Origin: Pseudomonas botevensis
Lineage (GTDB): Bacteria; Pseudomonadota; Gammaproteobacteria; Pseudomonadales; Pseudomonadaceae
DNA: 64,000 nucleotides
Direction of reading: 5' to 3'
Assembly (NCBI RefSeq): GCF_019145475.1
Contig: NZ_JAHTKI010000014.1
Location: forward strand, 1-64,000
Part shown: one piece after another, positions 17,804 to 26,171 of the stretch
Layout: each line of letters opens with the position of its first letter
Position numbering within the stretch: position 1 is the first letter of the stretch
Program-made: the position numbers and the translations under genes
The notes under the pieces: model-generated
What the model was told of the DNA's origin: nothing
Database searches by the model: none
The model's input: only the letters and a program-made list of their open reading frames with translations

Positions 17804-18459
17804 TGAGCGCGCCCTACCCCGTGCGCCTGGCCGGCGAAGAACTCTGGTTGCTGCCGGAGAAAGCCCTGTACTGGCCTGCGCAACAGGCCTTGTTGATCGC
17901 CGACGTGCATTTCGGCAAAGCGGCCGCCTATCGCCGCCTCGGCCAGCCGGTGCCGCAGGGCACCACGGCGAGCAATATGGCGCGGCTCGACGGTTTGCTG
18001 GAGACGCTGGCGTGCCGGCAACTGATCTTCCTCGGCGACTTCCTGCATGGCCCCGGCTCCCACAACCCCGGCACTCTGGACGCTCTGGAGCAATGGCGGG
18101 CGCGACATGTCGATCTGCCGATGACCCTGATTCGCGGCAACCACGACAAGCGCGCGGGCGATCCACCCGCAACCTTGAATATCCGCGTGGTGCCGGAGCC
18201 GCTGCTGCTCGGGCCATTCGCCCTGCAACACGAACCGGATCCCCATCCGGAGCGGCATGTGCTGGCCGGCCACGTGCATCCGGTCTATCGCCTGAACGGC
18301 AAGGGTCGGCAGAGCCTGCGCCTGGCCTGTTTCCGCCTCGGCGAGGACATCAGCCTGCTCCCGGCGTTCGGGGCGTTTACCGGGGGCTATCAGGTGGACA
18401 GGGACGACAGTTGCAGGATTTTTGTCATCGGCGATAACGAAATATGGCCAGTCAGTTGA
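17803..18459 (+). CDS. pdeM: Ligase-associated DNA endonuclease/phosphoesterase PdeM
   Basis: The 218-residue calcineurin-like metallophosphoesterase shows the full metal-binding set: DVHFGKAAAYRR, FLGDFLHG, IRGNHDKRAG and LAGHVHPVYRL. PdeM-family enzymes are manganese-dependent nucleases linked to the ligase/Lhr cluster. It is translationally coupled to the helicase. Its stop codon lies inside a long palindrome (18444-18490). Confidence 0.92.
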   Translation: MSAPYPVRLAGEELWLLPEKALYWPAQQALLIADVHFGKAAAYRRLGQPVPQGTTASNMARLDGLLETLACRQLIFLGDFLHGPGSHNPGTLDALEQWRARHVDLPMTLIRGNHDKRAGDPPATLNIRVVPEPLLLGPFALQHEPDPHPERHVLAGHVHPVYRLNGKGRQSLRLACFRLGEDISLLPAFGAFTGGYQVDRDDSCRIFVIGDNEIWPVS

Positions 18460-18490
18460 AGTCCTTTTCGGGCTTCAACCGACTGGCCAT
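18444..18490. terminator. Long palindrome overlapping the pdeM stop
   Basis: Two 21-base arms (starting ATGGCCAGTC and ending GACTGGCCAT) pair with only two mismatches around a TTTTC-type loop. The left arm contains the pdeM stop codon. It lies between the convergent genes pdeM and the 69-residue hypothetical gene, so it may end transcription from both sides, although no clear T-run follows. Confidence 0.6.
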
Positions 18491-18505
18491 ACGTTCGACA
18501 GCCGA

Positions 18506-18715
18506 TCAGGCGACGGGCGCGGGTGGCGGCTCGTCCGGCAGGGTTGGCTCGCCAGGTTCGGTCGGCTGCTCGTTGGGGCTATCGGGATCGGGCTGACCGG
18601 GAATCCCGCCGGCCGTACTGACCGGTGGGTGTGCCAACAGGGACCAGGCCAATACGCCAACCTGATTGGGCTCAAGCCGTGCCAGTTCGGCAGTGATTTG
18701 CGGATCGATCTTCAT
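18506..18715 (-). CDS. Hypothetical 69-residue proline-rich protein
   Basis: The start MKIDPQITAELARLEPNQVG at 18715 is preceded by a good ribosome site (GAAGGAG). The first half looks like a small helical domain. The C-terminal half is low-complexity Pro/Glu/Asp (PDSPNEQPTEPGEPTLPDEP). I do not recognise a named family and no function can be given. It is convergent with pdeM and lies downstream of dcd in the same direction. Confidence 0.6.
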   Translation of the reverse strand: MKIDPQITAELARLEPNQVGVLAWSLLAHPPVSTAGGIPGQPDPDSPNEQPTEPGEPTLPDEPPPAPVA

Positions 18716-18822
18716 GGGGCACTCCTTCGGCGAAGGCCCGCCCCGCTGTTCGCGGAACGGGCAGTACACTCCATAGAGTGTCTACCCGCTGAAGAATTCC
18801 CGGTAATTGCCGGATGGACGGA

Positions 18823-19389
18823 TCAGGTGCGCGGCAGGGTCACGCCACGCTGGCCCTGGTACTTGCCGGCACGGTCCTTGTAGGACACTTCACATTCCTC
18901 GTCGGATTCGAGGAAGAGCATCTGTGCCACGCCTTCGTTGGCATAGATCTTCGCCGGCAGGTTGGTGGTGTTGGAGAATTCCAGGGTCACCTGGCCTTCC
19001 CACTCAGGCTCGAGCGGGGTGACGTTGACGATGATGCCGCAACGCGCATAGGTGCTCTTGCCCAGGCAGATGGTCAGGACATTGCGCGGAATACGGAAGT
19101 ATTCGACGGTCGTGGCCAGGGCGAAGGAGTTCGGCGGGATGATGCACACATCGCTGTGGACATCGACAAAGCTGCCGGCGTCGAAGTTTTTCGGGTCGAC
19201 GATGGCCGAATTGATGTTGGTGAAGACCTTGAAATGATTGGTGCAACGCACATCGTAGCCGTAGCTCGACACACCGTAGGAGATCACACGGCTGTCGTCG
19301 CTGCCGCGTACCTGACGCTCGACGAACGGCTCGATCATGCCGTGTTCCTGCGCCATGCGGCGAATCCACTTGTCCGATTTGATGCTCAT
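18823..19389 (-). CDS. dcd: dCTP deaminase
   Basis: Dcd deaminates dCTP to dUTP for thymidylate synthesis. The 188-residue protein has the family start MSIKSDKWIRRMAQEHGMI and the conserved SYGVSSYGYDVR, GKSTYARCGIIVNVTPLEP (including the catalytic Glu) and SNTTNLPAKIYANEGVAQ. The frame is open 23 codons upstream, but the ATG at 19389 is the family start. Confidence 0.96.
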   Translation of the reverse strand: MSIKSDKWIRRMAQEHGMIEPFVERQVRGSDDSRVISYGVSSYGYDVRCTNHFKVFTNINSAIVDPKNFDAGSFVDVHSDVCIIPPNSFALATTVEYFRIPRNVLTICLGKSTYARCGIIVNVTPLEPEWEGQVTLEFSNTTNLPAKIYANEGVAQMLFLESDEECEVSYKDRAGKYQGQRGVTLPRT

Positions 19390-19741
19390 GGCGGGTGTCC
19401 TGAATAGCGAGGTGGAAAAATCTGTCCGGCATCTTACCGGGCGCGCCGCCGGGTTCAAAGTCCGGGCTGTAAATCTCGCCGATCATGCAGGAACTACGGG
19501 GCTTGGCGACGAACCGTCACACCGCCGATCCTTAAAACGGAGAAACCTTGAGCAGAAGCATTGGCACGTTCCGGAAAAACAGTTAAGGTGGCGCCACTGT
19601 GCTGCTTGTGTCACTGAGAATCTCTACACGATATGTTGAATTTCGATCCAACCGTCTACAAGAATTTTTCCTGCTCTTTGCACTCAGTCTCGGCCAGGGT
19701 TCTTCCTGAGTCGCAGTTATCTTTGTTCAAGGAGTTACACC
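19390..19741. other. Intergenic region between divergent dcd and the cold-shock gene
   Basis: About 350 bp hold no convincing gene. The right part probably contains the promoter and a long 5' leader of the cold-shock gene, as is usual for csp genes, ending in an AAGGAG ribosome site just before the ATG. The left part must carry the dcd promoter. I could not place the -35 and -10 boxes with confidence. Confidence 0.5.
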
Positions 19742-19951
19742 ATGTCTAATCGCCAAACCGGTACCGTTAAGTGGTTCAACGATGAAAAAGGCTTCGGCTT
19801 CATCACCCCACAATCCGGTGACGACCTGTTCGTTCACTTCAAAGCTATCCAGTCCGACGGCTTCAAAAGCCTGAAAGAAGGCCAACAGGTTTCTTTCATC
19901 GCTACTCGCGGTCAGAAAGGCATGCAAGCTGAAGAAGTACAAGTTATCTAA
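19742..19951 (+). CDS. capB: Cold-shock domain protein (CspA/CapB type)
   Basis: This 69-residue single OB-fold protein has RNP1 (KGFGFITP) and RNP2 (DLFVHF), preceded by GTVKWFNDEK. Such proteins bind single-stranded RNA and melt secondary structure. Sequence and length match the CapB cold-acclimation proteins of Pseudomonas. A strong intrinsic terminator follows after 17 bp. Confidence 0.95.
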   Translation: MSNRQTGTVKWFNDEKGFGFITPQSGDDLFVHFKAIQSDGFKSLKEGQQVSFIATRGQKGMQAEEVQVI

Positions 19952-19968
19952 CTTGTAGCTTCCCAGCT

Positions 19969-20001
19969 AAAAAGCCCCGCCCTTAAAAGCGGGGCTTTTT
20001 T
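19969..20001 (+). terminator. Intrinsic terminator of the cold-shock gene
   Basis: AAAAGCCCCGC, a short loop, then GCGGGGCTTTTTT gives a G+C-rich stem with a run of six T. Confidence 0.92.
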
Positions 20002-20083
20002 GTGGGCGAGTGTTTTGTGCAGGCAAAAAAAATCGCAGCCTCACCTCGCCCGAGCGAAGAGTGGCTGCGATTGTCTGGCTTTG

Positions 20084-21091
20084 TTACCAGGCCACGCCGA
20101 AACCGGCGGTGTAGCGGGTCTTGTTCAGATCCGCATCATTGGTGCCGCTGATGATGTCGCGCTCGGCCTTGAGGTTGAGCGATGCCCAGTCGGTCACCTT
20201 GTAGCGCAGGCCCAACTCGGCATCCAGCGCGTAATCAGCGACGCCGGACAGCGGTTTGCCGAGTTCACCATTAGTGAAGAACTCGACCTTCTTGCCGATC
20301 AGGTAGCGGTTGTAGTCCCACTTCATGGCGACGGAATAGAAGTTGTCCTTGCCGCCATCACTGTATTCGTAGTCGGTGCGGTTAAGCAGTGAACCCAGCG
20401 AGAACGCCCCCAGTTCGTCATCCCAGAACTGATAACCCGGACCCGTACCCACCACGCGCTGACGAGACAATTCCTCGACATAATCGCGCTTGTAGTTCAA
20501 ACGCCCCTGCCAGAACCATTTGTCCGTCAGAAAGCGGTCGAGCGCGTATTCGGCACGCCAGTTATTGGTGGTCACCGCGTCATCCTGAACCTCGCGGTTG
20601 TACTCGCCCTCGGCGGTGTGGCGCCAGCGGCCATGGCGCGCGGATGTCTTGAAGCCGATGTCGTAATCGTCGGTGTCTTTCTCGGCGCGCTGATAATCCA
20701 GCGCCAGGTCAACATTGCCCTTCCATACCAGATCCTCGACCACCGGCTTGGGCTTGAGAATCTGCTGAATGCTCGCCAGCTCCACGGTTTTCGGCGCGTC
20801 ACCGTTGGCCAGGGTGACCTTGCCGTCCTCGGCCGCTGTCAGCGACTTGGACACCTCACCCGTGTAGGCATCCTGCTTGACCAGCAAGTGCTGATCACTG
20901 TCCAGCGTCTTGACCTCTTTCCAGTCAATCGTGACCGCACCGGCGTACTTGGTCTGAATCAACAGCTTGCCGCCATCGAACACGGTGATAGTGCCGCTCA
21001 GCTTGTCACCGTTCTTCAACCAGACGGTATCGGCAAGCAGGGGCGTGGACGCACTGAAAACAGCAAGGCACAGCAAGGTTCTGGACAACAT
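20084..21091 (-). CDS. DUF481 outer-membrane protein
   Basis: The 335-residue protein has a signal peptide (MLSRTLLCLAVFSASTPLLA). It then has a short domain of the kind that precedes DUF481 (DTVWLKNGDKLSGTITVFDG), and from about residue 120 repeated amphipathic strands ending in aromatic residues and a final Trp (TAGFGVAW). That C-terminus is typical of an outer-membrane beta-barrel. Function is unknown. It is divergent from the alkyltransferase-like gene. Confidence 0.85.
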   Translation of the reverse strand: MLSRTLLCLAVFSASTPLLADTVWLKNGDKLSGTITVFDGGKLLIQTKYAGAVTIDWKEVKTLDSDQHLLVKQDAYTGEVSKSLTAAEDGKVTLANGDAPKTVELASIQQILKPKPVVEDLVWKGNVDLALDYQRAEKDTDDYDIGFKTSARHGRWRHTAEGEYNREVQDDAVTTNNWRAEYALDRFLTDKWFWQGRLNYKRDYVEELSRQRVVGTGPGYQFWDDELGAFSLGSLLNRTDYEYSDGGKDNFYSVAMKWDYNRYLIGKKVEFFTNGELGKPLSGVADYALDAELGLRYKVTDWASLNLKAERDIISGTNDADLNKTRYTAGFGVAW

Positions 21092-21266
21092 AAGCGAATC
21101 GAGAGCTCAAGTTTGCGAAAAAAAGTCGGCATTATCCGTAGGAATAAGACCCTGACAAGGACTGACCCGACTATTTCTATTGAGTTCATTTCTCATCTGC
21201 CCGAGCAAGGATTACGCTTGAAGGCATCCATGGGACTTTCCCGAGAACCGTTCAGGAACCGCGTAC

Positions 21267-21620
21267 GTGACAGAACCGATCCCTGCCTGCGAAGACGATG
21301 CGCAAATCCGACGCACGGCACTCTACTCGACCCTCGCGCAGGTGCCGGAAGGCAAGGTCGTCAGCTATGGTCAGTTGGCCGAACTCGCCGGGTTGGGGCG
21401 CGCCGCCCGCTGGGTCGGCCGTACCTTGAGCCAATTGCCCGGCGACACCCGACTGCCATGGCATCGGGTGCTGGGTGCCGGCGGGCGGATCAGCCTGCCG
21501 GTGGGCAGTCCCTCGGGGGATGAACAGCGGGCACGTTTGCGTATGGAGGGCATCACCATCCTGAACAATCGTGTGGATATTCGGCGCCATGGCTGGCGTC
21601 CGGTAGAGCACAGCGGTTAG
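21267..21620 (+). CDS. Alkyltransferase-like (ATL) DNA-binding protein
   Basis: The 117-residue protein corresponds to the DNA-binding domain of O6-alkylguanine-DNA alkyltransferases (VPEGKVVSYGQLAELAGLG, and RAARWVGRTL with the recognition helix). The active-site PCHR motif reads PWHRV, so the acceptor cysteine is replaced by tryptophan. This is the hallmark of ATL proteins, which bind O6-alkylguanine and hand it to nucleotide excision repair. It lies 43 bp upstream of the permease gene. Confidence 0.9.
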   Translation: MTEPIPACEDDAQIRRTALYSTLAQVPEGKVVSYGQLAELAGLGRAARWVGRTLSQLPGDTRLPWHRVLGAGGRISLPVGSPSGDEQRARLRMEGITILNNRVDIRRHGWRPVEHSG

Positions 21621-21663
21621 AGTGCGCGCTTTGTTTTCGCAATCTTGAGGCAGACTTCAGCCC

Positions 21664-23223
21664 ATGCCCCGTAAAACCTGGCGCGCCGCGCTCGCCGCCT
21701 ATGCCAGTCCTTCGACGCTCGTGCTGTTGTTGCTGGGTTTCGCCGCCGGCCTGCCGTACATGCTGGTGTTTTCAACGCTTTCGGTCTGGCTGCGTGAAGC
21801 CGGTGTGGCCCGCGAGACGATCGGCTATGCCAGCCTGATCGGTCTGGCCTATGCCTTCAAATGGGTCTGGTCGCCGCTGCTCGACCAATGGCGCCTGCCG
21901 CTGCTGGGCAAGCTCGGTCGACGTCGCTCGTGGCTGGTACTGGCGCAGACGCTGGTGATCCTCGGCCTGATCGGCATGGGCTTTTGCGACCCGCAGAAGC
22001 ACCTGTCCTGGTTGATCGCCATCGCCGTGGTCGTGGCCTTCGCCTCCGCCACTCAGGACATCGCCGTCGACGCCTATCGCCTGGAAATCGCCGACGACAG
22101 TCGCCAGGCCGCCCTCGCCGCCAGCTACATGTCCGGCTATCGCGTGGCCGCCCTGCTGGCGACGGCCGGTGCGCTGTTCTTCGCCGAAGGCTTCGGTTCG
22201 ACCGGTTTCAACTATCAGCATTCCGCATGGACCGGCACCTACGTGCTGTTCGGCGTGCTGATGGTGCCCGCCCTGCTCACCACCCTGCTGATGCGCGAAC
22301 CGCCCGTGCCGCTGCGCACGCAGTTGCAGGCCGGCCGCTACACTTTCATGCATCAACTGATGTCGGTATTCGTGCTGATTATCCTGCTGGTGTCCGTGCC
22401 GGCGATGTTCACCCAGCTGTACAACACCGACTTCGCCAGCGTGCTGTTCGGCAGCATGAGCCCTCTCGACCTGCTGCTGGAAGACCGCGCGTTCCTGCGC
22501 GCCATTCTCTACACCCTGCTGACTTTCCTGTGTCTGTCGGGCATGGGCCGTCGAGGCCTGGCGCCGGTGCTGACCCCGGTCAACGACTTTATCCTGCGCT
22601 ACCGCTGGCAGGCGCTGCTGCTACTCGGGCTGATCGCCACCTATCGGATGTCGGATACGGTGATGGGCGTGATGGCCAACGTGTTCTATATCGACCAGGG
22701 CTTCACCAAGGACCAAATCGCCGGAGTCAGCAAGATTTTCGGCCTGATCATGACCCTCGTCGGTGCCGGCATGGGTGGCCTGTTGATCGTGCGTTTCGGG
22801 ATCCTGCCGATCCTGTTCATCGGTGGCGCGGCCTCGGCCGGCACCAACCTGCTGTTCCTGATGCTCGCCGACATGGGGCCGAACCTGCAGATGCTGATCG
22901 TGACCATCTCCCTGGACAACTTCAGCTCCGGCATGGCGACGTCGGCATTCGTGGCTTACCTCTCGAGCCTGACCAACCTGAAGTTCTCCGCCACCCAATA
23001 CGCCTTGCTCAGCTCGATCATGCTCCTGCTGCCGCGCCTGATCGGCGGTTACTCCGGGGTGATGGTGGAAAAATTCGGCTATCACAATTTCTTCCTGATC
23101 ACTGCGCTGCTCGGCGTGCCGACCCTGGTGCTGATCGCCCTGCACTGGTTCCAGGAAAGCCGCCGCGAAGGCCCGACACCGACGCCCGAGCCGGTGCCGA
23201 CCTCGGTCGCGGAAGAGTCGTAA
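21664..23223 (+). CDS. ampG: AmpG-family muropeptide MFS permease
   Basis: The 519-residue membrane protein has about 12-14 hydrophobic segments. Family motifs of AmpG are visible: GFAAGLPYMLVFSTLSVWLREAG is split over residues 21-43, KWVWSPLLDQ follows, and SATQDIAVDAYR is near residue 133. AmpG imports GlcNAc-anhydroMurNAc peptides from cell-wall turnover and thereby feeds AmpR signalling. The assignment is by family; pseudomonads have more than one such permease, so the symbol is provisional. Confidence 0.8.
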   Translation: MPRKTWRAALAAYASPSTLVLLLLGFAAGLPYMLVFSTLSVWLREAGVARETIGYASLIGLAYAFKWVWSPLLDQWRLPLLGKLGRRRSWLVLAQTLVILGLIGMGFCDPQKHLSWLIAIAVVVAFASATQDIAVDAYRLEIADDSRQAALAASYMSGYRVAALLATAGALFFAEGFGSTGFNYQHSAWTGTYVLFGVLMVPALLTTLLMREPPVPLRTQLQAGRYTFMHQLMSVFVLIILLVSVPAMFTQLYNTDFASVLFGSMSPLDLLLEDRAFLRAILYTLLTFLCLSGMGRRGLAPVLTPVNDFILRYRWQALLLLGLIATYRMSDTVMGVMANVFYIDQGFTKDQIAGVSKIFGLIMTLVGAGMGGLLIVRFGILPILFIGGAASAGTNLLFLMLADMGPNLQMLIVTISLDNFSSGMATSAFVAYLSSLTNLKFSATQYALLSSIMLLLPRLIGGYSGVMVEKFGYHNFFLITALLGVPTLVLIALHWFQESRREGPTPTPEPVPTSVAEES

Positions 23224-23352
23224 GACATTTCGCAGATGGCGGGAGGAATCCCGCCGTACTGCCCAACCGCCGGCCGCCCTTCTGTACGTCAGCGGATCTC
23301 GCCGGTACACTGCTCCGTCATTTCCAGTCTCAGCAACCGACAACGGCCAACC

Positions 23353-25068
23353 ATGCGCACCAGTCAATTTTTGCTCGCCACACAGAAAGAAACGCCTTCC
23401 GACGCGGTCGTGATCAGCCATCAGCTGATGCTGCGCGCCGGCATGATCCGCAAACTCGCTTCGGGCCTGTACACCTGGCTGCCGATGGGCTTGCGGGTAA
23501 TGCGCAAGGTGGAAGCCATCGTTCGCGAAGAAATGAACGCCGCCGGCTCTCTGGAAGTGTTGATGCCGAGCACCCAACCGGCCGAGTTGTGGCAGGAATC
23601 GGGACGCTGGGAAGAATACGGCCCTGAGCTGCTGCGCATCAAAGACCGTCACGGTCGCGACTTCTGCGCAGGCCCGACCCACGAAGAAGTGATCACCGAT
23701 CTGATGCGCAACGAGTTGAGCAGCTACAAGCAGCTGCCGATCAACCTGTACCAGATCCAGACCAAATTCCGTGACGAAATCCGTCCACGCTTCGGTTTGA
23801 TGCGCGGCCGCGAATTCATCATGAAGGACGCCTACTCGTTCCACGCCGATCAGGCGTCGCTGCAGGTCACCTACGACCGCATGCACGAAGCGTACTGCAA
23901 CGTGTTCACCCGTCTGGGCCTGAAATTCCGTCCGGTTGAAGCCGACAACGGCTCGATCGGCGGCGCTGGCTCCCACGAGTTCCACGTACTGGCCGAGTCC
24001 GGCGAAGACGACATCGTCTTCAGCAACGGCTCCGACTACGCGGCGAACATCGAGAAGGCCGAAGCCGTGCCGCGCGAAACGTCGCGTGCCGCACCCGCCG
24101 AAGAGCTGCGCCTGGTCGATACGCCAGATACCAAGACCATCGCGGCCCTGGTGGAAAAATTCAATCTGCCGATTGAAAAGACCATCAAGACCCTGATCGT
24201 CCACGCCGAAGAGAAAGGCAAGCTGATTGCCCTGATCATCCGTGGCGACCACGAACTCAACGAAATCAAGGCCGCCAACCAGCCTGGCGTCGCCAGCCCG
24301 CTGGTCATGGCCAGCGATGCCGAACTGCGTGACGCCATCGGCGCCGGCGCCGGTTCCCTCGGCCCGCTGAACCTGCCACTGCCGATCATCATCGACCGTT
24401 CGGTCGAGCTGATGAGCGACTTCGGCATCGGTGCGAACATCGACGACAAGCACTACTTCGGCGTGAACTGGGAGCGCGACCTGCCGGTTCCGACCGTGGC
24501 CGACCTGCGTAACGTCGTGGCCGGCGACCCGAGCCCGGACGGCAAGGGCACCCTGGAAATCAAGCGCGGCATCGAAGTCGGGCACATCTTCCAGCTGGGC
24601 AACAAGTACAGCAAGGCGATGAAGTGCGAAGTGCTGGGCGAAAACGGCAAGCCTGTGACCCTGGAAATGGGCTGCTACGGCATTGGCGTGTCCCGCGTGG
24701 TTGCGGCGGCCATCGAGCAGAACAACGACGAAAAAGGCATCATCTGGAGCGACACCCTGGCGCCGTTCCAGATTGCTCTGGTGCCGCTGCGTTATGAAAC
24801 CGATCTGGTACGCGAAGCCACCGACAAGCTGTACGCGGAACTGACCGCCGCCGGCTTCGAAGTGCTGCTGGACGATCGCGACAAGAAAACCAGCCCGGGC
24901 ATCAAGTTCGCGGACATGGAACTGATCGGCATTCCACACCGGATCGTGGTCAGCGACCGTGGCCTCGCCGAAGGCAACCTGGAATACAAGAGCCGCTCCG
25001 AGGCCGAGGCGCAAGCGCTGCCGGTCGCTGACGTGCTGTCCTTCCTTCAGGCCCGTATCCGCCGCTGA
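23353..25068 (+). CDS. proS: Prolyl-tRNA synthetase
   Basis: The 571-residue class II synthetase begins MRTSQFLLATQKETPSDAVV. Motif 1 lies near residues 60-85 (STQPAELWQESGRWEEYG), motif 2 at FRDEIRPRFGLMRGREF and motif 3 at GCYGIGVSRVVAAAIEQ. Between motifs 2 and 3 is the bacterial editing (INS) domain, which clears Ala-tRNA(Pro). The C-terminal anticodon-binding domain ends the protein. The ATG at 23353 is the family start although the frame is open upstream. Confidence 0.97.
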   Translation: MRTSQFLLATQKETPSDAVVISHQLMLRAGMIRKLASGLYTWLPMGLRVMRKVEAIVREEMNAAGSLEVLMPSTQPAELWQESGRWEEYGPELLRIKDRHGRDFCAGPTHEEVITDLMRNELSSYKQLPINLYQIQTKFRDEIRPRFGLMRGREFIMKDAYSFHADQASLQVTYDRMHEAYCNVFTRLGLKFRPVEADNGSIGGAGSHEFHVLAESGEDDIVFSNGSDYAANIEKAEAVPRETSRAAPAEELRLVDTPDTKTIAALVEKFNLPIEKTIKTLIVHAEEKGKLIALIIRGDHELNEIKAANQPGVASPLVMASDAELRDAIGAGAGSLGPLNLPLPIIIDRSVELMSDFGIGANIDDKHYFGVNWERDLPVPTVADLRNVVAGDPSPDGKGTLEIKRGIEVGHIFQLGNKYSKAMKCEVLGENGKPVTLEMGCYGIGVSRVVAAAIEQNNDEKGIIWSDTLAPFQIALVPLRYETDLVREATDKLYAELTAAGFEVLLDDRDKKTSPGIKFADMELIGIPHRIVVSDRGLAEGNLEYKSRSEAEAQALPVADVLSFLQARIRR

Positions 25069-25085
25069 AACCAGATAGAGACGTC

Positions 25086-26039
25086 ATGTTCAAGCGAAAC
25101 ACCATAGGCCTCGGTGGTGCCGCCCTGTGCGGCACTCTGCTGGTCAGCGGCTGTGCCAATCACATGTCACAACGCAGCGAGCACGAGGAACGGGTCGAGC
25201 GCAAACTGCTCGACCACAGCCTGCAGATCGATGTCGGCGAGCCCAAGGTGCTGGAACTGCCGCAACGGCGGGTGAAGATCCACGAGCAGAAGACTTTTGA
25301 AGTCACCGAGTTCGAGGTCACCCGGCGTTACGACCGCTACACGCCCTACCAACCCTGGCGGGAGATCTATGAGATTCCGCTCGGCGCAGTGGCCGTGGTG
25401 GGTGGCATTGGCGCCAACGTGGTCAACGTGTTCGCACTCGGCAATCTGCCGGACAGCATGACCAGGGACTGGTTCAGCTACGGTTTCGCCGGGCTCAACC
25501 CGTTCATGAACGTGCAGTCCAACGGTCGCGCGCAACAGAACCTGGCCGGTATCGACGAAGTCCAGCGTGACAAGCGCACGGAATACTCGAGCCTGCCGTG
25601 GAGCGAGCGCCCGGTGCAGGTCAAGGCCGGCAAGCAGACCTTCGACATGACCACCGACCGTAACGGTGTGCTGCGCCTGAACCTGCTGGACAGCCCGTTC
25701 GCCGAACATGACCTCAATCATCTGGGCAAATTGCAGATCAGCGTCGAGGACGCCAAGGACGACGTACACAGCGACTCGTCCCTGGCGATCAGCAACCACT
25801 TGCGCGGCAAGCTGCTGGAAGCCCACGGCCTGATCTACGACGATCTGGAAGACGACGAAGTGAGCCAGTGGGTGCACCGGGTCAAGCGTCTGTCAGAGCT
25901 GGGTCTGGAAGAAGAAGCCAGCGAGCTGGAACAAAGCCTGATCGAACTGACCCGCAACGATCCTGAGTTGCAGGCCGAGTTTCTCAAGTCGCTGACCAAG
26001 GATGCCGGCCGTCTGGTTGCCGATCCGGGGCCAAACTAA
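25086..26039 (+). CDS. Hypothetical lipoprotein downstream of proS
   Basis: The 317-residue protein has a lipoprotein signal with lipobox LVSGC. The middle part has one hydrophobic glycine-containing segment (IPLGAVAVVGGIGANVVNVF, about residues 98-117). The C-terminal third is acidic and predicted helical (SELGLEEEASELEQSLIEL). It follows proS by 17 bp and is probably co-transcribed. I know no function for it. Confidence 0.7.
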   Translation: MFKRNTIGLGGAALCGTLLVSGCANHMSQRSEHEERVERKLLDHSLQIDVGEPKVLELPQRRVKIHEQKTFEVTEFEVTRRYDRYTPYQPWREIYEIPLGAVAVVGGIGANVVNVFALGNLPDSMTRDWFSYGFAGLNPFMNVQSNGRAQQNLAGIDEVQRDKRTEYSSLPWSERPVQVKAGKQTFDMTTDRNGVLRLNLLDSPFAEHDLNHLGKLQISVEDAKDDVHSDSSLAISNHLRGKLLEAHGLIYDDLEDDEVSQWVHRVKRLSELGLEEEASELEQSLIELTRNDPELQAEFLKSLTKDAGRLVADPGPN

Positions 26040-26050
26040 AAGCCGGAAAG

Positions 26051-26136
26051 CTTCGCGAGCAAGCCCGCTCCCACGTCGACCGAGTTCCAGCAGATGGAAT
26101 GCGGTCAACCGTGGGAGCGGGCTTGCTCGCAAAAGC
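26051..26136. repeat. REP pair
   Basis: CTTCGCGAGCAAGCCCGCTC and, 50 bp further, GTGGGAGCGGGCTTGCTCGC face each other in the gap between the convergent lipoprotein gene and dinB. Confidence 0.85.
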
Positions 26137-26171
26137 GCTCTTGGTTTCAAAGCTGATTTCAGCCAATACCA

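Noticed and set aside
22621..25014. 797-codon open frame on the minus strand
   Set aside because: It lies antisense to proS and the AmpG-type gene, which are certain by homology. High G+C third positions keep the opposite frame open.
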